Source: Candidatus Helarchaeota archaeon | Lineage (GTDB): Archaea > Asgardarchaeota > Lokiarchaeia > Helarchaeales > HEL-GB-A | Assembly (NCBI GenBank): GCA_013375405.1 | Contig: JABXJU010000182.1 | Coordinates: 1 to 9,191, forward strand | Direction: 5' to 3' | Length of the DNA: 9,191 nucleotides | Shown here: positions 4,317 through 9,191 of the stretch, one piece after another | Numbering within the stretch: the stretch's first letter is position 1 | Layout: every line of letters starts with the position of its first letter | Notes under the pieces: generated by a model | The model's database searches: none | What the model saw: only the letters and a program-made list of their open reading frames with translations | What the model was told of the DNA's origin: nothing | Made by a program: the position numbers and the translations under genes

Positions 4317-5108
4317 ATGTCAAAACTTACATATGTTAATCTTGCTGACCTTGAATTACCTGAATTTCAAGCTCATAGACAGATTTCCGATGATTATATT
4401 CATGAAATTTCAGACAGTATAAGAGTAATCGGAGTTATTGAACCTTTAATTATTCGAGATACAGACCATGGTAAAGAAATTGTCTGCGGTTGTGTCAGGT
4501 ATCATGCTGCACGTTTAGCAGGTCTTAAAGCCGTCCCTTGTATCAATATGAGTTTGGATCCTAAAGCAGCGGAAGTGATAAAACTTCACGAAAATATAAA
4601 GAGGATTCCATTAGATCACATTGACCAGGGTGCAACTTTCATAATGATGATGGAAAAATTCCATATGACAGAGAAGTCCATCTCCGAGGTTGTCGGAAAA
4701 TCCATTGCTTACATATCACAACATATAAGTCTGGTCCGATTAGATAATGAACTTACCAAGGCAGTTAAAGACAAAAAAATTTCTTTTTCACAGGCAAGGG
4801 AACTCATGAGAGTCGATGATGAATCTGAAAGACTCAGACTTCTTAGTTATTGTCAGGAAGAAGGCGCCACAGTTTCTGTTCTTCAGAGATGGATTCAGGA
4901 TTATTTTAGAAATAAATCTGTATCATCACCGCAGGACTCTTCTGCACCCGAGCAAACTTATCATTATTCTGACCAACATAATCATCGTCTCTGCGAGGCT
5001 TGCGACAAGTCCGTAGAAATAGGTAAGATAAGACAGGTTTTTTATTGTCCAGCTTGTCATAAAGCTATAAAAGATGCAATTTCTGATGAAAAACGCAAGA
5101 TTAACTAA
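4317..5108 (+). CDS. ParB/Spo0J-family protein with C-terminal zinc ribbon, 263 residues
   Basis: The N-terminal domain has the ParB order: GVIEPLIIRD (39-48), the CTP-binding GxxRxxA-type box GCVRYHAARLAG (58-69; histidine replaces the usual second arginine), then HENIKRIPLDHID (91-103), matching ENxxR. A central helix-turn-helix follows (about 117-141, KSISEVVGKSIAYISQHISL). After a serine/proline linker, C226xxC229 and C244xxC247 form a zinc ribbon in place of the usual dimerisation domain. ParB proteins load on a centromere-like parS and act with a ParA ATPase; no ParA is encoded here, so it may use a host ParA or act as a transcription or replication regulator. TAAGGA at the stop of the preceding gene gives a good ribosome binding site. 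Confidence 0.88.
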   Translation: MSKLTYVNLADLELPEFQAHRQISDDYIHEISDSIRVIGVIEPLIIRDTDHGKEIVCGCVRYHAARLAGLKAVPCINMSLDPKAAEVIKLHENIKRIPLDHIDQGATFIMMMEKFHMTEKSISEVVGKSIAYISQHISLVRLDNELTKAVKDKKISFSQARELMRVDDESERLRLLSYCQEEGATVSVLQRWIQDYFRNKSVSSPQDSSAPEQTYHYSDQHNHRLCEACDKSVEIGKIRQVFYCPACHKAIKDAISDEKRKIN

Positions 5109-5280
5109 ATTACCCCTTAAAAAACTCTTTGGGAAGCCCATGGTTAACTTATTTTACCATTAGCCTATACTTTATACCTCTCTTTTTTGCCCCTATCTCC
5201 GTATTACCACCTCCTATTTACATATTTTTATCTAATTTTTTTCTTGACATGCTCATTTTTTGTTATTATTTTCCATTACC
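5109..5280 (+). promoter_or_regulatory. Gap between modules, with promoter TTGACA-17-TATTTT for the virion genes
   Basis: This 172-nt gap holds a consensus -35 TTGACA (5244-5249) and TATTTT (5267-5272) 17 bp later. Transcription should begin near 5279, only one or two bases before the ATG at 5281. No strong terminator is visible after the ParB-like gene; ATGGTTAA/TTACCAT (5150-5161 area) is a weak inverted repeat. The promoter would give the virion-like genes separate, probably late, expression. Confidence 0.65.
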
Positions 5281-5367
5281 ATGATCGAGACAATACTTAT
5301 GTTCGCCATTTTTATAGCAGCCGTTATCGCTGGAAAAGTTCTATATGATGATAGGATACAAAACTAA
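5281..5367 (+). CDS. Single-span membrane microprotein, 28 residues
   Basis: The frame reads MIETILMFAIFIAAVIAGKV and then a charged tail, YDDRIQN, ending at TAA 5365-5367. Residues 5-18 form a hydrophobic helix that would span or anchor in the inner membrane. The next gene starts two bases after the stop. There is no ribosome binding site (CCATTACC precedes the ATG), and the predicted transcription start is almost at the ATG, so it may be translated from a leaderless mRNA. Very short frames can arise by chance; position right behind a strong promoter and tight packing with another membrane microprotein argue that it is real. Small membrane proteins just before capsid genes are typical of internal-membrane phages such as PM2 and FLiP. 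Confidence 0.6.
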   Translation: MIETILMFAIFIAAVIAGKVLYDDRIQN

Positions 5368-5369
5368 CC

Positions 5370-5483
5370 ATGTCTAAATTTATTCTCACAATCTTAATTT
5401 TTCTAATCCTCGTGTTAATCATAGTAGTATTTCTTTTTATTTCATTTTTAACTGATTTACACCATAAATATAGGAGGTTTTAA
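5370..5483 (+). CDS. Single-span membrane microprotein, 37 residues
   Basis: The protein begins MSKF and is then almost entirely hydrophobic through residue 27 (ILTILIFLILVLIIVVFLFI and on), ending in a basic, histidine-containing tail DLHHKYRRF. It is a clear transmembrane helix with a positive C-terminus. The start lies two bases after the preceding stop, and the codons for the last residues (TATAGGAGG) provide the AGGAGG ribosome binding site of the next gene, so the three genes form one tight unit. A role as a virion membrane protein or a small holin is possible; the sequence does not decide between them. Confidence 0.7.
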   Translation: MSKFILTILIFLILVLIIVVFLFISFLTDLHHKYRRF

Positions 5484-5485
5484 TT

Positions 5486-5902
5486 ATGATAGTTCCTAGT
5501 GCTTCCAAGATTGCTGCCAAATGGGCAAGAGTTACACCTGAAAGATCCGTTGACTATGAAGATGGAGTTAGGAACCCTTTACGTGATTGGGCAGAAGAAA
5601 CAGCAGATTCCGAATCTCGTTACGAGGCTGGCATAAAATCTGCAATGGCTAGGAAGGCTTTTGGTAAGGGTGTAAAACGAGTCGGCACAGCCAAGCAGAA
5701 ATCTAAAACCATTTTAAAAGGAATACCTCGCTGGCCTGAAGGAGTCCGAGTTGCTGAAGCTGACATGCGGACCGGAATGGAAAAAGTAGTCTCCACTTTG
5801 GAAGGGATTACATTACCTCCACGATTTGAAACTGGAGACCCACGTAATATTGAACGTGTTAAGGTCATTCAGCAAGCTCTTCACAAGATGAAAACAGGTT
5901 AA
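5486..5902 (+). CDS. Basic 138-residue putative virion-associated protein with periodic aromatic-x2-Gly motif
   Basis: ATG 5486 follows a strong AGGAGG (5472-5477). The protein is basic, rich in Lys, Arg, Ala and Gly, and repeats a short pattern of an aromatic residue, two residues, then G-[VI]-[KR]: Y24..GVR, Y46..GIK, F59..GVK and W83..GVR, with W13 and W35 as extra aromatics. It ends with a LPPRF-x3-GDP segment (110-119) and a helix. It has no membrane span or enzyme motif. The arrangement reminds me of small proteins encoded beside capsid genes in uncultured phages, but I cannot name the family. Position between membrane microproteins and the proposed capsid gene, and its charge, would fit a scaffold, internal or DNA-binding virion protein. 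Codon use looks more GC-rich than in the replication genes. Confidence 0.8.
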   Translation: MIVPSASKIAAKWARVTPERSVDYEDGVRNPLRDWAEETADSESRYEAGIKSAMARKAFGKGVKRVGTAKQKSKTILKGIPRWPEGVRVAEADMRTGMEKVVSTLEGITLPPRFETGDPRNIERVKVIQQALHKMKTG

Positions 5903-5948
5903 TCACCTTTTCTTATACTCTTTTTTATTTACTCAGGAGTACTCAATT

Positions 5949-6890
5949 ATGCTCATTTCAAAACGTAACTTCTGCACTGTCATAGGCAATACAAATTTAG
6001 AACTCGAGGCAAAAACAGGTCAGGGTCTTGTCATAAAAAATATTATGATCTTCGATCCAACCTTAAATTATATCACAGTTTCCACAGCTAAAACTACTGT
6101 CGGTTATTTTCGTGTTGGTGGAGGTCTTGGAAATCATTTATCTTTTCATGTAGGTTCTTTTCAAGCAGCTTATCCGATGGTTTATGTTGGTAAAGTTGGC
6201 CAAGATACTCTTCTATCACATCTAAGTAAACTTGGATTGTTTGTTGGTTATCCTGTAGCCAGTGGCGAGAAGTTTTTAATAACCGGAGCTAAAAAATCCA
6301 CTTCTATTCAATGTGTTGAATACGAAATTTGGGATGCAGCTGACATTACACCTGAAATGGAAAATGGCTCTAAATCATCATCTTATTTATATGTTAATTA
6401 TGGTCAAACCGGTGCCAGTATAACTGTCGCTACTGATGTTGTTCTCAATACAGCCAACAATCCAGCAGAATTTCCTGACTTTCCTTATGGAAATATTGTC
6501 CCTGCCAATCGCAATATAGAACTTCATGGTATTCTTGCCTCTTCTGTTCATTATGCAGTCGATTCTAGTAATTATACTTCTACTGAATTTCTTAAATTTA
6601 TGCAGGGTAAAACTTTCCTCTTTGATGATGATAGACAGGGTCTTTTATATCATTCTCGTCCCACTATTGGTTCTTATGGTACACATCATGTTGCTTTAGG
6701 TAATACTCTTGCTGGTAACTATACACCCATAGACGTTAAATATCCTTTTATGTTTGACCCTCCTATTATTTTTCCACAGGGTCAGGAACTTACTGTATCT
6801 TGGAAATGCGGTGTATTAGGTACAACTGCATCTATAACTTCAGAATTCCAGGAAGTCGGTTTAATCCTGAAAATGACACCTGTTTCTTAA
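5949..6890 (+). CDS. Putative major capsid protein (jelly-roll type), 313 residues
   Basis: This is the largest protein of the element. AGGAG (5935-5939) precedes the ATG by 9 nt. It is beta-strand-rich and low in charge, with no enzyme motif, signal peptide or membrane span. The chain seems to fall into two halves of about 150 residues: the first ends with GEKFLITG (106-113), VEYEIWDAADI and YLYVNYG (146-152); the second contains FPDFPYGNIVP (175-185), FLKFMQGKTFLFDDDRQGLL and GQELTVSWK (278-286). The G-[EQ]-x-[FL]-x-[IV] strand repeated in both halves fits two stacked jelly rolls, as in capsid proteins of PM2 and FLiP (about 270-300 residues). Followed by minor structural-type genes. A single-jelly-roll or other beta structural protein is the alternative; fold prediction would settle it. 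Confidence 0.6.
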   Translation: MLISKRNFCTVIGNTNLELEAKTGQGLVIKNIMIFDPTLNYITVSTAKTTVGYFRVGGGLGNHLSFHVGSFQAAYPMVYVGKVGQDTLLSHLSKLGLFVGYPVASGEKFLITGAKKSTSIQCVEYEIWDAADITPEMENGSKSSSYLYVNYGQTGASITVATDVVLNTANNPAEFPDFPYGNIVPANRNIELHGILASSVHYAVDSSNYTSTEFLKFMQGKTFLFDDDRQGLLYHSRPTIGSYGTHHVALGNTLAGNYTPIDVKYPFMFDPPIIFPQGQELTVSWKCGVLGTTASITSEFQEVGLILKMTPVS

Positions 6891-6910
6891 TATTCATTTA
6901 TTTAAGTAGA

Positions 6911-6922
6911 GGTATATATACC
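6911..6922. promoter_or_regulatory. 12-bp palindrome touching a start codon
   Basis: GGTATATATACC is a perfect palindrome immediately before the ATG at 6923. Its left end overlaps the AGAGG ribosome binding site (6908-6912). As a small hairpin, or as a protein site in DNA, it could limit translation or transcription of the downstream genes. Confidence 0.45.
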
Positions 6923-7084
6923 ATGATTATTATTAAACAAATTTTAGAACTTTGTTCCGATCCAATAAGGCAAATGATTTTAGAATTTCTTAATTCTCTT
7001 AGAGATACAGCAGCTAAAACAGATAATCCTTTTGATGACCTTGCAGTTCATTTATTATTTATCATCCTTGGATTCCCCTATTAG
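6923..7084 (+). CDS. Small protein, 53 residues, first of a paralogous tandem pair
   Basis: ATG 6923 to TAG 7082-7084, with AGAGG ten bases upstream. It is amphipathic and helical: ILELCSDPIRQMILEFLNSL, then T33-D-N-P-F-D-D-L-A-V and a hydrophobic C-terminal helix, LLFIILGF. The next gene encodes a protein of exactly the same length that aligns without gaps with 16 identical residues of 53, so the two arose by duplication. The T/P-x-N-x-[FW]-D-[DE]-x-A-V-x-L-L motif is the best conserved part. The hydrophobic end could enter a membrane. It lies directly after the proposed capsid gene; a minor virion or membrane-associated role is likely but not shown. A longer in-frame extension back to 6800 lies inside the capsid gene and is rejected. 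Confidence 0.75.
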   Translation: MIIIKQILELCSDPIRQMILEFLNSLRDTAAKTDNPFDDLAVHLLFIILGFPY

Positions 7085-7120
7085 TTTAAACAAGTTTATT
7101 ATTCAGGATAATTTTTCAAC

Positions 7121-7282
7121 ATGGTTCTTTTGAGAATTATTTTAAATGAAGTATCTCCACAGCTCAGGAATGATATTTTAGCTTTTATTAGGTCCTTAAA
7201 ACAGGATCTTCCAACACCACCTAATGAGTGGGATGAATTCGCTGTTAAACTATTATACACTCTTTTTGAAATTGAGGATTAA
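7121..7282 (+). CDS. Small protein, 53 residues, second of a paralogous tandem pair
   Basis: ATG 7121 to TAA 7280-7282. CAGGA (7104-7108) is a distant, weak ribosome binding site. The protein starts MVLLRIILNEVSPQLR, has a helix ILAFIRSLKQDL, a proline-rich turn (PTPP), and N35-E-W-D-E-F-A-V-K-L-L before an acidic tail, EIED. Ungapped alignment with the gene at 6923 gives shared M1, I7, L8, S12, R16, I19, L20, F22, S25, L26, N35, D38, A41, V42, L44 and L45. The first copy ends hydrophobic and this one acidic, so the two may form a heteromer or have divided the role. The frame is short but the paralogy makes it convincing. Confidence 0.8.
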   Translation: MVLLRIILNEVSPQLRNDILAFIRSLKQDLPTPPNEWDEFAVKLLYTLFEIED

Positions 7283-7285
7283 AAT

Positions 7286-7645
7286 ATGTTTTATAAACTT
7301 TTTAGAGTTACTGGAGAAGCAAACAAAACAGTTTTTGATGATGGTCTTGTATCTACTATTGAGGAGCCTAGACGTATCAGGGCTATTATTATTAACGTTA
7401 ACACTTACAACAATAATACCATTGAAGGTTGGATTGAAACAACGAGAATTTTAGAGATTCCTGATGATTGTTGTTCCACACATGATTTTACTAATACAGC
7501 TACTTATTACCGCCCCACTACTAAATTAATCCGAATTCCTATTGAAGAAGACATTAAACCTGGGATGATTTTTAAAATTGCTATTAATTGTGGATCTGCA
7601 GCAACTAGTATTGATGGTGCTTATGAATATGATAAAGTTTCTTAA
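7286..7645 (+). CDS. Beta-rich putative minor structural protein, 119 residues
   Basis: ATG 7286 lies 3 nt after the preceding stop; TGAGGA (7273-7278) inside the preceding gene is its ribosome binding site. The protein alternates short hydrophobic strands with polar loops (RRIRAIIINVNTY, TIEGWIETTRIL, TKLIRIPIEEDI, MIFKIAINCG) and ends with AYEYDKVS. This would suit a single beta-barrel of about 120 residues, such as a penton or minor capsid protein. It has two adjacent cysteines (DDCCSTHD) and a third in NCG. It lies between the 53-residue pair and a second beta-rich protein, inside the proposed virion operon. I recognise no named family. Confidence 0.7.
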   Translation: MFYKLFRVTGEANKTVFDDGLVSTIEEPRRIRAIIINVNTYNNNTIEGWIETTRILEIPDDCCSTHDFTNTATYYRPTTKLIRIPIEEDIKPGMIFKIAINCGSAATSIDGAYEYDKVS

Positions 7646-7659
7646 TTGGAGGACCCCAC

Positions 7660-8133
7660 TTGCCCGGACCAGATCAGAAAATTAGAACTCCACTCATTCC
7701 CGAGCACGGTCTTGTTCTATCACCCGAGTTCATCGAACAATCTATTGTTACCCCTGATTTTATTCGTGCTTTTTGTCACCTTGTTGGTAAAGCCGATGAT
7801 CGTGGCATACTCATTAAGGCTACATCAGACGGCAGTCTACGTGTTGTTTCAGCAGGTGTTCCTTTCGAGTCTTATCTTGTATATTCCGGAACTGGTAACG
7901 ATGATTATATAGCAGCAAACATTAAAGAATTCACAGTAGCTTATAACGTTACCGATTTTCTTATTGAAACACACCCAGCACTTATTTCATTTCGAAATTT
8001 ACAGGGAGTTTGGCTGCAAGATAAATATTTGCCAGTCGGATTCCACTCAATTGATTTTGTTCATTATGGTTTCAGAATAAAAAATAAAACTGGTAGCAGT
8101 AATACAATTTGGGAAATAACCATTTACCGATAA
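7660..8133 (+). CDS. Beta-rich putative minor structural protein with TTG start, 157 residues
   Basis: The start is TTG at 7660: GGAGGA (7648-7653) stands 6 nt before it, the frame contains no ATG at all, and the codons read PGPDQKIRTPLIPEHG. The first 50 residues are proline-rich and partly helical. From about residue 50 there are beta strands: GILIKATSDGSLRVVSAG, IKEFTVAYNVTDFLIET, ALISFRNLQGVWL, SIDFVHYGFRIKNKT and a final IWEITIYR. This beta-sandwich layout with an IKNKTGSS-like loop near the end is common in phage spike and receptor-binding accessory proteins. It lies between a beta-barrel-type gene and the coiled-coil spike gene. The rare TTG start may keep its level low relative to the capsid gene. 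Exact role unknown. Confidence 0.72.
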   Translation: MPGPDQKIRTPLIPEHGLVLSPEFIEQSIVTPDFIRAFCHLVGKADDRGILIKATSDGSLRVVSAGVPFESYLVYSGTGNDDYIAANIKEFTVAYNVTDFLIETHPALISFRNLQGVWLQDKYLPVGFHSIDFVHYGFRIKNKTGSSNTIWEITIYR

Positions 8134-8139
8134 TTATTT

Positions 8140-8820
8140 ATGCCAAATACCTTTAACATATCCGTCAAACCTGAAATAGCTGCAGTTTCCGCACTTGTCA
8201 CCATTGTTGACACTGTTGTCGACGCAATCCGTGCAACCGATGTTCCCGGTATCAATTCCAATATTGATGCTAACGAGACTAAACTTATTATTATAGATAC
8301 CGTTTGTGATCAAATTCGTGATATAGATGTTCCAAATATTCAAGCTAATATAGATTCAAACGAAACCAAAATTGATACTGTCGACACTGTTGTTGATGCA
8401 ATACAAGTCAAAACTGATGGATTGCCTTATAAAATTCGAGGCGTTTTTTCAGTTGCTTATGAAATCTCAGATTCAGGTACTCTTTTAGATGTTATAAATA
8501 TCTCTGGACAGGGAAAACTTTTTTATATAGTTATTAGATGTGATAATGCTGGAGACACAGTCGAGGTAGTTCTTACAGTTGACAACGCCACTTCCAGAGC
8601 TTACGCATTTACAGGATCATCAGTATTTCAAGTTGTTTACTTAAGTGACGCATACTCATTAGTTAACGGTTTTGACTTAAATTCACAAGATGTTACAACC
8701 TCAGATATTAATTCCTTCAATCTTGAATTTGCAACCGCTTTACGTGTTCAATTTCGCCGTTCTGCAGGCACAAACGATAATGTCCGCTGTAAAGTCGGAT
8801 ATTCTTTGGACGATCTCTAG
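8140..8820 (+). CDS. Putative fibre or vertex-spike protein with 29-residue repeats, 226 residues
   Basis: Residues 23-96 contain about 2.5 copies of a 29-residue repeat: units begin at V23 (VDTVVDAI), I52 (IDTVCDQI) and V81 (VDTVVDAI), and each full unit has a V-P turn and a N-x-D-x-N-E-T-K segment. Regular hydrophobic spacing suggests a trimeric coiled-coil stalk, ending in QVKTDGLP, a phrase I associate with phage fibres. Residues 97-226 form a beta-rich head (GVFSVAYEISDSG, GQGKLFYIVI, VEVVLTVDNA, ALRVQFRRSAG, VRCKVGYSLDDL). A stalk plus globular head fits a host-binding spike. It is the last gene of the virion operon, ends at TAG 8818-8820, and has no ribosome binding site; the ATG is 6 nt after the preceding stop, so coupling is likely. 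Confidence 0.72.
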   Translation: MPNTFNISVKPEIAAVSALVTIVDTVVDAIRATDVPGINSNIDANETKLIIIDTVCDQIRDIDVPNIQANIDSNETKIDTVDTVVDAIQVKTDGLPYKIRGVFSVAYEISDSGTLLDVINISGQGKLFYIVIRCDNAGDTVEVVLTVDNATSRAYAFTGSSVFQVVYLSDAYSLVNGFDLNSQDVTTSDINSFNLEFATALRVQFRRSAGTNDNVRCKVGYSLDDL

Positions 8821-8969
8821 TTCCAACATTCTTTACTCTGTATACCTTAATTTTTCAAAGTATCATTTACCATACATATCATTTGACTTTAATATATCAA
8901 TTTATTAACTTCTAATATATTCCTATATAATATAATCAATAACTTACTATGTTTACACAGTAAAACTCA
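8821..8969 (+). promoter_or_regulatory. AT-rich gap with overlapping TATAAT boxes, before the junction-spanning operon
   Basis: This 149-nt gap contains TATAAT at 8926-8931 and again at 8931-8936, without a good -35 at 17 bp; TTGACT at 8883-8888 is too far upstream. Transcription would begin near 8943. No GC-rich terminator for the virion operon is visible, so readthrough is possible. A promoter lacking a -35 often needs an activator. Confidence 0.4.
8950..8965 (+). promoter_or_regulatory. Operator-like 16-bp repeat, copy 2
   Basis: TGTTTACACAGTAAAA, identical to 1292-1307, with internal inverted repeat TTTAC-ACA-GTAAA (8952-8964). It sits just downstream of the TATAAT boxes and 4 nt before the ATG at 8970, where a bound repressor or RNA-binding protein would block expression. 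Confidence 0.6.
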
Positions 8970-9191
8970 ATGAGAATTGGTACTCTAATTATTGAAGTTT
9001 ACGGAGAACTTTTAACAAAGCAAAGTATTGAAATTTTGCAAACTTCTATGTACCAGCCTTTAATTTCTGTTAGTGATAAATTTGATTTCGATTATAAACG
9101 ATTTGGCTTTTTTGCAGCAGAATTAATTTGGGTTGTGCCATTACACACATTTTGGAAAAACGATAGAATTTACTTGACATTAAAGGAAACT
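8970..9191 (+). CDS. 5' part of junction-spanning 95-residue protein of unknown function
   Basis: ATG 8970 opens a frame that runs off the window end and continues at base 78 (9115-9191 equals 1-77), stopping at 143. The whole protein has 95 residues, beginning MRIGTLIIEVYGELL. The N-terminal half is beta-like (TLIIEVYGELL, YQPLISVSDKFDF); the middle has the aromatic hydrophobic stretch FGFFAAELIWVV. No ribosome binding site is visible before the ATG; instead the operator-like 16-bp repeat ends 4 nt upstream. It is the first gene of an operon with the 53-residue protein and the nuclease. No family recognised. Confidence 0.75.
   Translation, partial: MRIGTLIIEVYGELLTKQSIEILQTSMYQPLISVSDKFDFDYKRFGFFAAELIWVVPLHTFWKNDRIYLTLKET
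9115..9191. repeat. Terminal direct repeat, right copy (circularity overlap)
   Basis: Exact copy of 1-77. Removing one copy leaves a 9,114-bp circle and restores an intact 95-residue reading frame across the join. Confidence 0.95.

Noticed and set aside
6800..6922. Longer 94-residue form of the 53-residue protein at 6923
   Set aside because: The extension overlaps the end of the capsid-like gene, and the paralogue at 7121 has exactly 53 residues, matching a start at 6923.
7646..7912. 88-residue frame overlapping the gene at 7660
   Set aside because: It is a different-frame shadow; the frame at 7660 has the ribosome binding site at correct spacing and a beta-rich protein-like composition over 157 residues.
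1..9191. CRISPR array or alternative genetic code
   Set aside because: No regularly spaced repeats were seen, and TAA, TAG and TGA all end supported genes.

Overview
This window is one complete circular DNA element of about 9,114 bp. Its first 77 bases (1-77) are repeated exactly as its last 77 (9115-9191), as expected when a circular molecule is assembled and cut open. One gene runs across that junction. The DNA is AT-rich. All 21 genes I can support lie on the + strand and are tightly packed, often with overlapping stop and start codons. Several promoters look like bacterial sigma-70 sites (TTGAC[A/T], 17 bp, TATA-like box) and many genes have AGGAG-type ribosome binding sites. TAA, TAG and TGA all act as stops. 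The host is therefore probably a bacterium with the standard code; I cannot name its phylum.

Layout: (1) 8970 through the junction to 737 holds two unknown small proteins and a PD-(D/E)XK-type nuclease. (2) 738-1495 is free of genes and rich in inverted repeats, with a 23-bp hairpin, a 20-bp perfect inverted repeat and pyrimidine tracts; it is the best candidate for the replication origin and main control region. Tandem promoters and a leader hairpin follow. (3) 1496-5108 is a plasmid-like module: several tiny proteins (three with zinc-ribbon-like cysteines), a minimal tyrosine recombinase, a winged-helix replication initiator and a ParB-like protein with no ParA. The region 1863-1970 carries a tRNA T-arm-like hairpin and a dif-like 28-bp site, both possible recombination sites. 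(4) 5281-8820 looks like a virion module: two single-span membrane microproteins, a 138-residue basic protein, a 313-residue beta-rich protein proposed as major capsid protein, a pair of 53-residue paralogues, two beta-rich minor proteins and a coiled-coil spike.

Taken together, the element reads best as a small tailless, possibly membrane-containing bacterial virus or phage-plasmid that combines plasmid-type replication and recombination with a compact capsid cassette. Its size, circularity, single coding direction and membrane microproteins recall the circular ssDNA phage FLiP (Finnlakeviridae, about 9.2 kb, double-jelly-roll capsid), but the resemblance is in organisation, and I cannot show homology without a search. 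No packaging ATPase with a Walker A motif, no terminase, no portal, no tail gene and no recognisable lysis enzyme was found. The capsid assignment is an inference; the recombinase, the ParB-like protein and the circularity are well supported.
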